DNA of 64,000 bases from Nelumbo lutea (Eukaryota; Streptophyta; Magnoliopsida; Proteales; Nelumbonaceae). The notes under the pieces are model-generated. The model had not been told where the DNA came from. It worked only from the letters and a program-made list of their open reading frames with translations, and made no database searches. Shown piece by piece: positions 10,301-21,289 of the stretch. The position numbers and the translations under genes are program-made. Position 1 is the first letter of the stretch, and each line of letters starts with the position of its first letter. The stretch lies in NCBI GenBank assembly GCA_022828595.1, contig JAKGHH010000006.1:9672633-9736632 (forward strand), given 5' to 3'.

Positions 10301-11600
10301 TGGTGGCACAACCGCACTTTTCCGGGGTGCACATGTTTGCCTGTTGCAGGCTTGTTCAAAGTACCGAGGTGCGGAGCACTGCAATTGTCTTATCTTTGTG
10401 CTTCGTTCGCGGGCTTCCAAGAGGTAATCAAGAAGACATTTGAACTCCGTCATTCCTTGGCCCCTCCTGAGGGTCACGCTGCCAATCGGGGTGCTAGTCC
10501 AACCCCTCTCATGCCGCAGTCGTCGCAGAGGCTCGGGGACAACATAGTAAGGGGCCTCTGGTATTGGAAGAGGGCGATAGTAGTCGTCCCCCTGTAGCAA
10601 AAATGATAAGGTCTGCGAGGGTGCCTCATCCTCCATAGTTCAGTTCGGTGCCACAACCTCCAGCTGTTTCCTCATTACATGTACTTGCGGATGATTAGGG
10701 GGTTCCGGTGACAACCCCTATGGAGGGGGCTGCTCCAATGGTGAAGCCGGCAGAGTTAGTGGTTGTGTCATCATCGCCCGGGGGTGCCATAGTTCGGTTT
10801 TCGAGTGGGCGGATGAAAAGGAAGGCCCCCCCTCGCCCGGAGTGAGGCTTCGGGCTAGAGCGAGACTGTGCTAATTCTCTTTGTCTTTTGTTTCTGTCGC
10901 AACCTGTCGAGAATGAAGTCGATCAGGCCATCGCAAGCGTGATGGCGACTCCTCTGGAACAGCCGATGGAAGCTCCGGTAGCACCCTCGGTCGGCACTGG
11001 CTTGGTGAGTATCTAGGCTTATGTCGTAATTGTAGCTTGCTATGTCTGTTGTGTATTGCAAAGACTAACTATAAAATAGTCTTTCATTCTGAAGCGGGTT
11101 GATCGCGATGAAGCTCAGTCTGATGAGGACAAGGTAGATCCAGTTGGTAAATTTCATTATTTGTTTGTTTGTTTTTTATTTGGCTCATGATTGCTCTCGG
11201 TGTTCTGATTGTTTGGGTGGGTATGACTTTATCGCAGGATTTCTTCTCTTGAGTTTCTGGTCGGGGTGCCAGACACTCCCTTCTTTGGGCATCTAGTTGA
11301 GGAGTTGAGGGCAATGCAGCTCCCCACGACCGAACCCACAGTGGCTGGGGGCACTAAAGGTGGTGACAGCACGATGCACTCCGATTTCTAGGAGGTGCAC
11401 AAAGCCAGTAAGCCGAGAATGGAGCTGGAGGCAGCGACAAAGCGTGAGGAACTCGCCGTTGATGTGGATGCATCTGGGGATGCCGGAGGAAGAATCTCTA
11501 GGGTCTCGGTCCTCCACTGCGGTTAGCAATTCTACCGAGGACGCCCCTCCACAGTCTGATCGCAATGAGGTTGTGGCACCTAAAGTCTCGGTGGACTAGG
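10301..11600 (+). pseudogene. C-terminal region of the Tat-A PMD gene
   Basis: Past the PMD core the plus-strand frames stay open in pieces: 10337-10597, then 10690-10850 with a basic run (GRMKRKAPPRPE type), and 11360-11599 with Glu/Ser-rich sequence (PEEESLGSRSST). GT and AG sites near 11003-11095 and 11150-11240 could mark introns. PMD proteins of elements often have a long, poorly conserved tail. The exact exon structure cannot be read. Confidence 0.4.
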
Positions 11601-12600
11601 AATGTCGTTCAAGGAACGAGGAGGCAGTGCCAAAATTAGTCTTCCCTCCGAAGGAGTTATCTTACAAGGAGGAACTAGCTCAAATACCAAGGCAGAATTG
11701 GAGAGTTTGAAGCAATTTGATGAAACTAGTCATGTGATAAAGACAATAGTCGCAATCCGGGAGGAGTGGGCCAAGTGATCACCTTGTGTTGTATCTGCTC
11801 GTGACAGTGCTGGGGATACCCTGAATATTGTATAATACTTTGTTATATGTTGCGCGATTTGATTGATTTTGCTCTTAACATGAACAGTAAGAATATAATT
11901 AGCTCTCAGTTTTTTCGGTCCCATTCTTGTTGTATGCGTCTGGCCTTTATGATTGTGGTGAGGCTAGTAGTGCATTTGTAGGATATCCGTAGTTCGGATA
12001 TGCGGCCACATGATACACGACTCTAGAGCTTTTGCTTATTATGTGATAGAGACATAGTAGGCTAGCGAATTTTCCAATGTCTGTACTAACTAACCTCCTC
12101 CGCATTTGGGGGTCGTGCCAATATCTTTTATAGCTCCAGTTCTATTATAAGCTGGGCTCAATCGTGATACGAGTAGGTAATCATGGGTTGGGTCTTGTCG
12201 TAATTGGAAATGAATAATAGTGGCACTTTTTGTGATTGAATGCAAATTATGATGCCATGTTATCGTGATCAAATGCCAATTGGAGGGACATTTTATTGTA
12301 ACTGAAGGCAGTGTAGCGTTGCTTTATTGCAAGTTGTTTTAGCGGGGTTGAGCAATGCCGATTGCGGGGAATTGGATGACTACTCTTTATGTAGCTGTTT
12401 GATTAGGCAAAGAGGGGGATTGTGTTTGTGTGGGAACCACTTGTTGAATGTTGAGGAATACTAAAGTAGTTTTACGCGTCACCATGCTTTAAAGCGGTGA
12501 GGCTCTTTACGATATGCAACAGGTGCTTGGTGTATCACAATGGGTAATGAAAGTGTTTTGCCGTTGGCGAAGATCCCCAATGGTTATATACAGAGTTATG
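11601..12600. other. Tat-A spacer, 3' of antisense genes
   Basis: No gene recognised. Short fragments look like the end of the antisense transcript (AT-rich at 11815-11900, 'gtataatactttgttatatg'). Short frames in both directions lack domain signatures. Confidence 0.4.
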
Positions 12601-12619
12601 CCTATGGGATTAGTGTTCG

Positions 12620-13395
12620 TGCCCGGGGTTCCCAGGCCGTGACCGCGCCTGAGATTGCCAAGGCTTCATCTGTGCCTGTGGTTGTCAAGGCTTCTATCCG
12701 TGCCTAGGGCTGCTAGGGCTTCATTTGTGTTTGGGGTTGACAGGACTTTTATTTGTGCCTAGAGTTGCTAGGGCTTTATCTATGTTTGGGGTGTCGGGGC
12801 TTACCCTAGGGTGTCCAGGGCTTTATATGTGTACCCGAGGTGCCAAATGGCTTGGGGTGTCTTGGGCTTTGTATGGGTGCCTGGGGTGCCGGGGCTTACT
12901 GAGATGCCTAGGGTGTCGGGGCTTACTGAGATGCCTGCGGTGTCTAGGGCTTTGTATGTTTGCCCTAGGTGTCAGATTACCTAGGGTATCCGGGGCTTTG
13001 TATGGGTGCCTGGGGTGCTGGGGTTTACTGAGATGCCTGGGGTGTTCAAGGCTTTGTATGTGTTCCCGGGGTGCTAGATTGCCTGGGGTGTCAAAGGCTT
13101 TGTATGGGTGCCTGGGGTGTTGGGGTTTACTAAGATGCCCGAGGCATACAGGGCTTTGTTTGGATGCATGGGGTGTCTGAGGCTTTGTATGTGTGCTCGG
13201 GGTGCCAGATTGCCTAAGGTGTCTAGGGCTTTGTATGGGTGCCTAGGGTGTCAGGGCTTACTAAGATGCCCAAGGCGCACATGACTTTGTTTGGATGCCT
13301 GGGATGTTGGGGCTTACTAAGATGCCTGGGGTGTCCAGGGCTTTGTATGTGTGCCCAGGGTGCCAGATTTCCTAGGGTCTCCGGGGCTTTGAGAG
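12620..13395. repeat. GC-rich minisatellite in Tat-A
   Basis: Variants of 'gcctggggtgtcggggctt' and 'ggctttgtatgggtgcctg' alternate for about 780 bp. The phrase 'tttgtatgggtgcctggg' recurs near 12870, 12996, 13101 and 13231, so subunits of about 30 bp are arranged in higher-order units of about 105-130 bp. The open frame across it (12725-13180, Cys/Gly/Leu-rich) follows from the repeat and is not taken as a protein. Tandem repeats between pol and the 3' LTR are known in Tat/Ogre elements and can seed satellites. Confidence 0.85.
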
Positions 13396-13589
13396 CATGA
13401 GAAGCAAGGTATATATTAGCAGATGTAAAATCGAGGCAAGTGTATATATCCTTAACTGAAAGAAAGAGGGCATCCACATCAATGTCAAAATAGAAGACTA
13501 TATCACACGTGATAAGAAAATTTTAAAGAAATTCATCATGGATTTATTCATAAAAAATTGCATATTTGTATGATTACAAAGAAACATGA

Positions 13590-15104
13590 CTAATCAAAGT
13601 AAGGCTTCAACCAGTAACCATTTATGGTTTCATCATTGTCACCTATGTCTACAGTTTTGAGTACATAATAACCCGAATTGTGAGCTTCCTTTATCAAGTA
13701 GGGCTCCTCCCACGTTGGTGTGAACTTTCTTGTAGATTTGCCTTGCCTGACGTTGAGGGCCATCTTCAATACTTTATCCCCTTCTCTGAAGTGTTTGGGC
13801 CTTAAGTGCATGTTGAAATTGGTGGCTAGGGCCTGTTTGTATTTGTTTTGTTTTTTCGCAGCTCTATCTCTAACTTCATCCACTACCTCGAGTTTATCTG
13901 CGAGTAGGTTATCCAGGTCTTCCGATCTAATCTTCTTATCCATTATGAAGGCTATCCTAGCAGACATAGCTCTGATTTTTGCCAGTTGTACTGCTTCTTG
14001 GCCGTAGACTAGGGAGTAAGGCATCACCTATATACTTTTCCTGATTGATGTGTGATAAGCCCACAGTGTCTCCGATAGTTTTTCTGCCCAATCCTTCTGA
14101 TTATCAACCACCGTCTTGCTCAGCATTCTTAACAGTGTCTCGTTTGTGACCTCCGCCTGACCGTTTCCCTAGGGGTAAGATGTTGTAGATGTCCCTAATC
14201 TTGCCCCTTATTGCCCTAGAAGGTCATGGACCTCTTGATTTTTTATGGACAGACCGTTATCAGTCAAAATTCGCATTGGTACCCCGAATTTGTTGGATAT
14301 GTTTTGTCTTAGGAAGTTCGCTATGTTGGCGGCACAAATTTGTCATAAGGGAACGACTTCTACCCACTTAGTGAAGTAACCTGTCAAGACAATGATGAAG
14401 CAGTACCCCTTAGAGGTTGGGTGTATCTTTCCTATGAGGTCTACCCCCCAAGTGTGAAAGGGTCAGGGCGTGATAACTGGGTGTAGGTCATTGGAAGGCT
14501 TGCGGATCCTTTCTCCATGGTTCTGCCACTTGTGGCATCGGCGCACATGCCACTACGTGTCTTCCATCATAGTTGGCCAATAAATACCAAGGTGTAGGAT
14601 GTGGTTGTGCAGGGCAAGTTGGCCTTGATGGGCTGCAGGTTCAGAGCTATGGGTTGTCTCTAATATATCGTCAATTTCCTCGTCGACTAAGCATCGCAAA
14701 GGTTTTCCTATGTGAGATTACCTATACAACACCCCGTCTTGGGGGTAGAACCTCTTGATTTTGGACAGTAGCTTCCTCCACAACTGGATGTCGATGTCGA
14801 TGGTGAGTGTGTGCTCCCGCAGGTATTCTATGTACATCTTCCTCCAGTCCTCATCGCGGATCACCGAGCATTCCTTGTTGTCTGTCTACGGGACACATGT
14901 ATCACACTCTCATTGTATCTTAGTGGAGTCCCACTTCATCGTAGGCCAATAATATCCCAACCGTTGTAGCTTACGGAACAAGGTACTTGTGATATCTCTA
15001 CAAGTGGCTTTGTGGACTTTATCCAACACCGCTTCCACTTTCTGCCTGCCCAAGCACCTTGTCCTTATGCCGTCTAACTCTCGATGATATAGCACCCCAT
15101 GCAC
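13590..15104 (-). pseudogene. Tat-A integrase
   Basis: On the minus strand an N-terminal zinc-binding stretch is seen at 14910-15104 (ending LGYYWPTM, the usual 'GYYWPTM..D' before the CC pair). The catalytic core at about 14030-14900 is broken by stops. The C-terminal part at 13590-14027 is open: SLVYGQEAV, then a charged region with LRPKHFREGDKVL.MALNVRQGK, FTPTWEEPYLIKEAHNSGYYVL and GYWLKPYFD, the typical gypsy INT tail. The enzyme joins element cDNA to host DNA; this copy is inactive. Confidence 0.8.
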
Positions 15105-15107
15105 CAG

Positions 15108-16200
15108 CTAGAATTTTGTGATCAACTTAATGTCTTGTGTCCCTATGGCTTGACCTTTCAGTTTTTGTATCATTTTATATCTCCAATCGTCAGTCGCTAT
15201 TTTCCCCTCATCTTCCACCCGGTCTTTTAGGGTGAAAGTTGATTGCCTGTTGACCGTCTGGATAGTAATCTCTATTGGCTCGGGGCTGTCTTGTATCTTG
15301 GACCCTAAGGTAGCTAGTGCATCAGCGAACCTGTTCTTGGCTTTATTATGATGTTTGAAGCCTACGTCCAAGTCGCAAACTAGTTTTTGGATCAAGGTCC
15401 AATAGGGTAGGATGGTGAGCTCCTTTACCATCATGCTCCCGTCAAGCTGCACAATTACTAGCTTTGCATCACCAATCACCTTTATCTTCTTTGCGCCAAC
15501 TTCAATCGCTTAAATCGGACCAAGGACTAGTGCTTCATACGCCGCTATGTTGTGGGAACAAGGGAATTGGAGCTTAAATGAATACGTAGCAGTCTGTCCG
15601 TCTGGGGAGGTCAAGGTCACTCCAACGCCGGCCGAAGTGCTCATGCTGCTCCCATCGAAGGGTAAGATCCACTCTCTATTTTCTTCCAGGGCGACCATGG
15701 GTATGTCTCTGGGGACTTCCTCTGATATAGGGAAGTCAGAAGTTGATGGAAAGGTATCCAATAGGTTAGCGACTGCCTGACACTTGACGGCTTTATGTTG
15801 TGTACACTCTATCTCATATTCGTTGAGTTGCACCATCCACTTTACGAGTTTGCCGGAAAGGGGAGGTCTATCCATGAAGAATTTGATCGGGTCACTCTGT
15901 GCGATGAGCCACACCTTTTGCCCTAGGATATAGTGTCTAAATTTTTGTGTAGCAAAGACCAAGGCCTGACACTTTTGCACCATGTGAGAATTGTTCTTCT
16001 TTGCCGCCTTGAGGGTCCTACTAGCGTAATAAATGGGGCTTCCTATCTTACCCTCATCTTCTTGTGCCAATAGGCACCCTATGGCTTCCATCCCTATTGC
16101 AGTGTACATCCTAAATTCTCACCTGTCTTTGGGCGATGACATTGTAGGCGCCTTAGCCAATGCTTACTTCAGCCGCTCGAAGGTGTCCTGATGCTCTTGG
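15108..16200 (-). pseudogene. Tat-A RNase H and second (archaeal-type) RNase H
   Basis: The upstream half (about 15700-16109 on the minus strand) is the ordinary gypsy RNase H: IGCLLAQED, PIYYASRTLKAAK, ALVFATQKFRHYILG. It is followed by WILPFDGSSMSTSAGVGVTL and HNIAAYEALVLG (about 15510-15700), then by 15108-15479, which carries VIVQLDGS and VGFKHHNKAKNRFADALATLGS. This is the second RNase H family (RVT_3 type), whose presence after RT-RH marks Tat-lineage elements. A stop near 15509 interrupts it. Confidence 0.82.
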
Positions 16201-16209
16201 GTCTATTTG

Positions 16210-17341
16210 AACTCAACAACTTTCTTGACTAATTTCATCAATGGCAGGGCTGCGTATGAGAGGCTGGGAACAAATCTCCTTAGATAAGAAACTTTTTCGA
16301 GGGATGTCTTTAACTGGAACTGGTTTACTAGTGATGGTAGATCTAAGATGGCACTAACCTTGCCTTCATCTGGATAAATCCCAGTCTAATCTACTCTATA
16401 GCCTAAGAATTTGCCTGATTGTGCTCCAAATGAACATTTTAATGGATTCAGCCTCAATTTGAATTACCTGCATCGGGTAAAGATCTTTGTTAAGACTTCG
16501 GAGTGCTCCTCTTTCTTCTTGGCTTTGATGACTATGTCATCCACGTAGCATTCTATTTCTTTGTGGATCATGTTGTGGAAAACACTAGTCATGGCTCTTT
16601 GATATGTGGCTCTAGCATTCTTCAACCCAAAGGGCATTATTTTATAATAGAAATTTCCTATGGGCGTTTTGAAGGCCGTGTGGGGTGCGTCAATGGGGTC
16701 CATGAAGATTTGGTTATACCCATTGTAAGCATCCAGGAAAGAGAAAAGTCCATGTCCCGCTGTCGAATCTATTAACACCTCCATATTAGGAAGAGGTAAT
16801 TCGTCCTTCGGACAGGCCTTGTTCAGGTCCCTAAAGTCCACGCAACATCTACGATAAAGTGAGGTCAGTACCTGGGTGTTGTGTTATTGCTAAAGAGTTG
16901 GGTGGGAAACACTAACCTTAACTTTCCATTCTTCTTCTTCATTGGAACCACATTGGATAACCACTAGGGGTGTGCTATGGGTTTGATGAAGCCTACTTTC
17001 AGAAGCCGCTCTACTTCCTCCTTAATCTTCAGTGTTATCTCCTGCTTAAAATCCTTTGTGGCTGCTTCACTAGCCAAAATTTTGGATCTATACAAAGAGA
17101 ATGGCGGACAAGTTCTAGATTGAGTCCTAGCATTTGGTTGTATGACCAAGCGAATACATCCTAAAACTCTGCGGGGAGGGCACAAGTTAGGTGGGCTCCA
17201 GGCTCTAAGATTTTTATGATAAGGTGTTCCTTTACCTTTTAGAAGTGTGATGAGTTTTTCCTTATCATTGGTTGCTAATTTGGCAGATATATACAAGGGT
17301 CTTTTGTCAGATCCGTCGGCTGCTAAGTTGATTTCTTCCAA
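16210..17341 (-). pseudogene. Tat-A reverse transcriptase
   Basis: The minus strand gives KEEVERLLKVGFIKPIAHP, a break, DFRDLNKACPKDELPLPNME, FSFLDAYNGYNQI, FGLKNARATYQR, and CYVDDIVIKAKK with intact YVDD at about 16540-16555. These are gypsy RT motifs in the right order. Frameshifts occur around 16845-16965 and again after 16460. The catalytic Asp pair survives in this decayed copy. Confidence 0.85.
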
Positions 17342-17870
17342 GGGTTCTTCAATTTTGGGGGTGTCCTAACTTCATCGCAATATTCTAGTGCACCTTCTTT
17401 TGATTACTAAGGTTATTCAATTGTTATTTGTCTTGAATTTTTGGTATTTTATGTTTTCATAGGTATATGGTCTGAATGTTGTACCTCTATGCCCAATTCA
17501 ACGGTTGAGCCATCGCTTGATGGCATGATCGTAGCAATATCGGTTTGCGATGTGGTGAAATAATGCTGGTTGAAACATTACTTAGACTCTTTGGTTAGAA
17601 AATGTAATGATTTCTTTAATAAATATATGTCTTTTTGGGAAATAATAGAAATGAAGAAAAACCTTTTTGAGAGATAGATTTCACTCTAGGTACATACTGC
17701 AATCAAGTTACATTAAGCAATTTATAAAGATCATATCTCGGGGATGGCCTTTTTAGTCACGGGAGGTCCGTCACTCTCGTGGTCCTCGATGATGGTGTAA
17801 TACTCCTTCCCGTCGTCCCTTGTCACCTGCATGCATCTGCTCCTCTTCCGTCGTTCTAATGTTCCTACAG
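17342..17870. other. Tat-A region between RT and protease
   Basis: No long open frame on either strand. By position it is the linker between protease and RT, but I could not match it by translation. Confidence 0.35.
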
Positions 17871-17872
17871 GT

Positions 17873-19841
17873 TCATTCCTGGGCGGATGTGGCAACTTTG
17901 TCTCCCTCCACTTTAGTTATCTTCATCTCTCCGTCCTCTACCAACTCCATGAAATAGATACCATCTTGGAGGTGTGTCTCAGATTTGTCAAATGGGGCCC
18001 TAGTGGCCGGGGTCCTTATTGACCTCCCTCGGTAACTGGCCTTGATGCATAGGTGGTATGTTGAAGGAATAAGAGCCAGGTCATGTATCAGTAGTCGCCC
18101 CAGAAGTGCATGGTAAGAAGTCTTCCCTCGAACTACCGGGATAAGGTTTACAAAACTTTCGGGGTCGACCATTGATCTAAGCATGTCATACCCTTCTATC
18201 TTTTCCATGATGTACAAGGGCTAGTTGTGAAGGGGATTAGTAGCTAGCATGTCATCTGTTGTGAACTCCACACTGCTACGATCACAGGTAGACAACTGCA
18301 GGGGTATCCGCTAGTGCCTTGATAGCCAATTTTTGTGTTGTTGTGTTGGCTCCCTACTTGGTGAAAAACTGGCACAGTTCTTCGCTTTGCTCTAGCCTTT
18401 CTATCAGGGCATCGGCTTGGTATTGTCCAGTTGCCCCGACTACATTGACGCTACCTCCCTGGGCGTACGCCAATAAGGGATCAATTTCTACACGAGTTGG
18501 TTCCTTTATTATGAACTGATCTAGCTTCACTTTCTATGCAAATATCCTCTTGAGGGTGAAGCAATCCATCAACTCATGATGTGGTGCCTGGTGATAGTTA
18601 CACCACCTGCCGCTACAGTTGTCCTTCTCTAGGTCTACTCCTGGAGGTGGCAGTGGCAAATTAATAACTTTGTCTTCAACCAACCTGTTCATAATCATAA
18701 TTACCTCCTGCCTGGTGCAGGGAAAGGGGGGAGGTGTTGGTGCATCTCTTCTTCCTTGGTTGTTGCCTCTCTAGTATGGCCCTTGTCTTGTTCCCCCATT
18801 GTTTCTAGGCTTCCTGTCAACCACATACGCCTCTTCCTTGTTGTATGGGTTGTGCTTTTGACAGTTTGTGCCATCCTCTCCACGCATTTCCAGAGCTGGA
18901 TAAAGGTTTCTGCTTTGATGTTTTCGATGCCAATTTGGTATGCAGGGCACATACCCTGGATGCAGTGTTCAACAAAGCTCTTTTCAGTAGCATGCTCGTC
19001 GAAGATGGAATGAGTGAGCTTATGGAATCTTATGACATAAGCAAGAAGGTCTCCCTTGGACATTGTTCTACATTCCGTAGGTCATCCATCGTCAGCTTCC
19101 TTTCTAGAGTGAACCACTTCGATAGGAACCTCTTGGCCAACTCACCACACGAGTCAATACTTCTGGGGGTGAGACTCACAAACAATGTGTACGCTGGGCT
19201 AGTCAACGACTTCGAGAACTCTCATACTTTAAGGTCCCCATCAAGAGTGAAAGGACCGAGGGAATCTTTAAACTTGATATTTTTCTGTAGGCTACCCCTC
19301 TGCCCGTCATACTGTGGCCATTATTGGGGACAGGTGTACACGACAGGATAGGGTTTGTACAAGATACGGTTGGAATAGGGCTTCTGCAAGACTGCCAAGT
19401 CCTAGGCCTGACTACGACTTTCAACCACCAGCCCTTGGATGTACTCCTTCAATTCGTCTCTGCTGAGGGGAACTTCTAATACCGGGTCGGCACCGGGGAA
19501 AGCGCAAAATTGGTGGGCAGGTACAGAGCTTGCCTGAGCTGGGGTCGGGTTGGTCCTGGGGTGTTGCTCCAGGATGCTAGGGAAGGTGGGTATGGTACTA
19601 GAAGTATGGCGGCTGGGATTGGAATTTGGGACACCGGGGATAGTGGCGGTGGGTGTTTGCTTAGCCTGGGCCGAATGGTTAAGAAGGATCTGGAGGGCAC
19701 TCCTTGTCTCCTCCATGCCCTATTCGATTTTCTTGAAACGCTCTTTGAAAAGCAGAAGGGAAGCCTTGAACCCATAGACCTTGTTTGACAAGATCTCAAT
19801 ATTGGCCTAGATGGGTGTTTCCACCTCAGGTTGATTCTCAA
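17873..19841 (-). pseudogene. Tat-A gag and protease region
   Basis: On the minus strand 19402-19841 is a Pro/Ala/Ser-rich gag N-terminus. 18701-19063 carries the retrotransposon gag core (LLAYVIRFHKLTHSI, CIQGMCPAYQ, ETFIQLWKCVERMAQ). 17873-18217 contains SYHALLGRLLIHDLALIPST, the 'YN.LLGRP..H' segment that follows protease in Tat/Athila polyproteins. The protease DSG motif was not found in frame. Frame changes are frequent. Gag would form the particle; this copy cannot. Confidence 0.7.
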
Positions 19842-19951
19842 CTCTTAGGTAGGTGTTTTCTTGAATGTTGCTCTGTTCCTCGGGGATGGTAGTGAGGTTG
19901 ATCATTCTTTAGGCCATCCTTTGTGATCAAAGATTCAACCAAAGATTCTAT

Positions 19952-20732
19952 TGTAGGAAAGAGGTGTAAGGCTAGGTCGAGGAGTGGTCTCTTTGAAAGA
20001 CGAAGAAGTGCCTTCAAGGAAGACCAAAGCCTTTTGGTAAGGGATTAAGAAATGAGGGGGGGGGTCATGGAAACTTGGGAGTATTGGTAGAAAAATGTCC
20101 TAGATTTCGTGATGTCTAACACGAGGAGGACCTTCTATTTATGGAGAAAGTCCCGAGATCCTAAAAGGTAGGAGACGAGGATATTTGCTCCATATCGAGG
20201 GAGGGAATATTTGGCTCATTGGAAATTATTGGATACGCTACTGGGATATTGCCACGTGTCTCATGAAGATATTCTCAAGGTGCTTCATTGTCATGGGCTT
20301 GCGTGTGTTTGGGCATACGTGGTTCGCAAGGTGCTTCGTTGTCATGGGCTTGCGTGTGTTTGGGAACATGCGAGCCTCACCATGGGCTCGGCTCATTGTC
20401 CTCCCCGACCCGCTACCCGGAATGGGTTCGCAAGTGGTGAGTTTCCCGCACATCACCGTGAGTGTGGCTTCACCGCACACTTGAATGTGCTTGGGTTTTT
20501 AGGCGAGTCATTCTGAGACTTGTTTAGTTTTGGGCATTGGCAGGACTTGGTGGGCCGCGGGTTTATTGCGATTTTGCTTAACATGTTGTGGGTTCATCAT
20601 GATGGTGACGGTGAAATGTATGTTCATCGCAGCATGGGGGGTTAACTATAGGCTGCTTGTAAGTGTTTCTATGATGTTAATCTTGGTGTTTGAGTGCTCT
20701 TAGAGGGTTTGAGTGAGGTGTACACACCTAAA
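19952..20732 (-). repeat. Tat-A 5' LTR (781 bp)
   Basis: TGTAGG...CCTAAA, the last C of the expected CCTACA having changed. It matches 5996-6867 over most of its length but lacks about 165 bp and instead shows a local repeat of 'aaggtgctt(c)(a/g)ttgtcatgggc' (about 20278-20350). TATA-like box on the minus strand at 20135-20144. The target-site copy ATGAG follows at 20733-20737. Confidence 0.88.
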
Positions 20733-20737
20733 ATGAG

Positions 20738-21178
20738 TGACTAACTAAACTTTTCGAACCACATTTGATAGGCCTATTTGAGGCCATATAGTGATTTGTG
20801 TAGTCGACATACTTGTGAATCACCATCTTTTGCAAAGCCTTGAGGTATTTGCATGTAAACCTCCTCATGGAGATCTCCATGAAGGAATGCATTATGTACA
20901 TCAAGTTGGTGTAGTTCCCAACCTTTAGCAACAACAACAGAAAGTAAACAATGCATTGTGACTAGTTTTGCTACTGGAGCGAAGGTATCATGATAGTCCT
21001 TCCCTTTGACTTGGTTATATCCTTTGGCTATTAGTCTAGCCTTGTAGCATTCTATGGTTCCATCAGCTTTAAGTTTGCTCTTGTATACCCATTTGGAATC
21101 TATGGCCCTTTTGCCAGCAGGGAGTGGCAGTAAAGACCATGTGTTGTTCTGTTCTAAGGCTTCAAATTCTTCATTCAT
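20738..21178 (-). pseudogene. Copia-II RT, N-terminal half
   Basis: The minus strand reads [80 protein letters not shown], and SLYGLK. This is the classic Copia RT fingers/palm start. It ends at the Tat-A insertion and its other half lies at 5990 and below. A stop follows YGLK. Confidence 0.88.
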
Positions 21179-21289
21179 GGCTTGTTGCCATTTGGGATCA
21201 AGGGCATCTTGATTTTAAGAAGTGGGTTCCATGGGTAAGGTTGTAGAGGTCGGGTTGGCCAAAGAAGGTGGCAATTGGCATTCATAATC

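Larger units (their letters stand above)
5996..20732 (-). mobile_element. Tat-A: large Ty3/gypsy element of the Tat lineage nested in Copia-II
   Basis: Length 14.7 kb. LTRs at 5996-6867 and 19952-20732 begin TGTAGG; the left one ends CCTACA and the right one CCTAAA. A purine-rich tract (AGCAGGGGGC on the minus strand) abuts the left LTR, so the element reads right to left. Order on the minus strand: gag, PR region, RT, RNase H, a second archaeal-type RNase H, INT. The dual RNase H places it in the Tat clade. Between INT and the 3' LTR lie a minisatellite and plus-strand antisense genes. All coding parts are broken. No canonical primer-binding site was recognised. Confidence 0.88.

Noticed and set aside
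12725..13180. A 151-codon Cys/Gly/Leu-rich open frame
   Set aside because: It lies wholly within the minisatellite and repeats with it. Open frames arise easily from such repeats, and no domain is present.
13720..14007. Plus-strand frame of 95 codons over Tat-A integrase
   Set aside because: It is the exact reverse of the INT C-terminal domain, which has clear family motifs on the minus strand.
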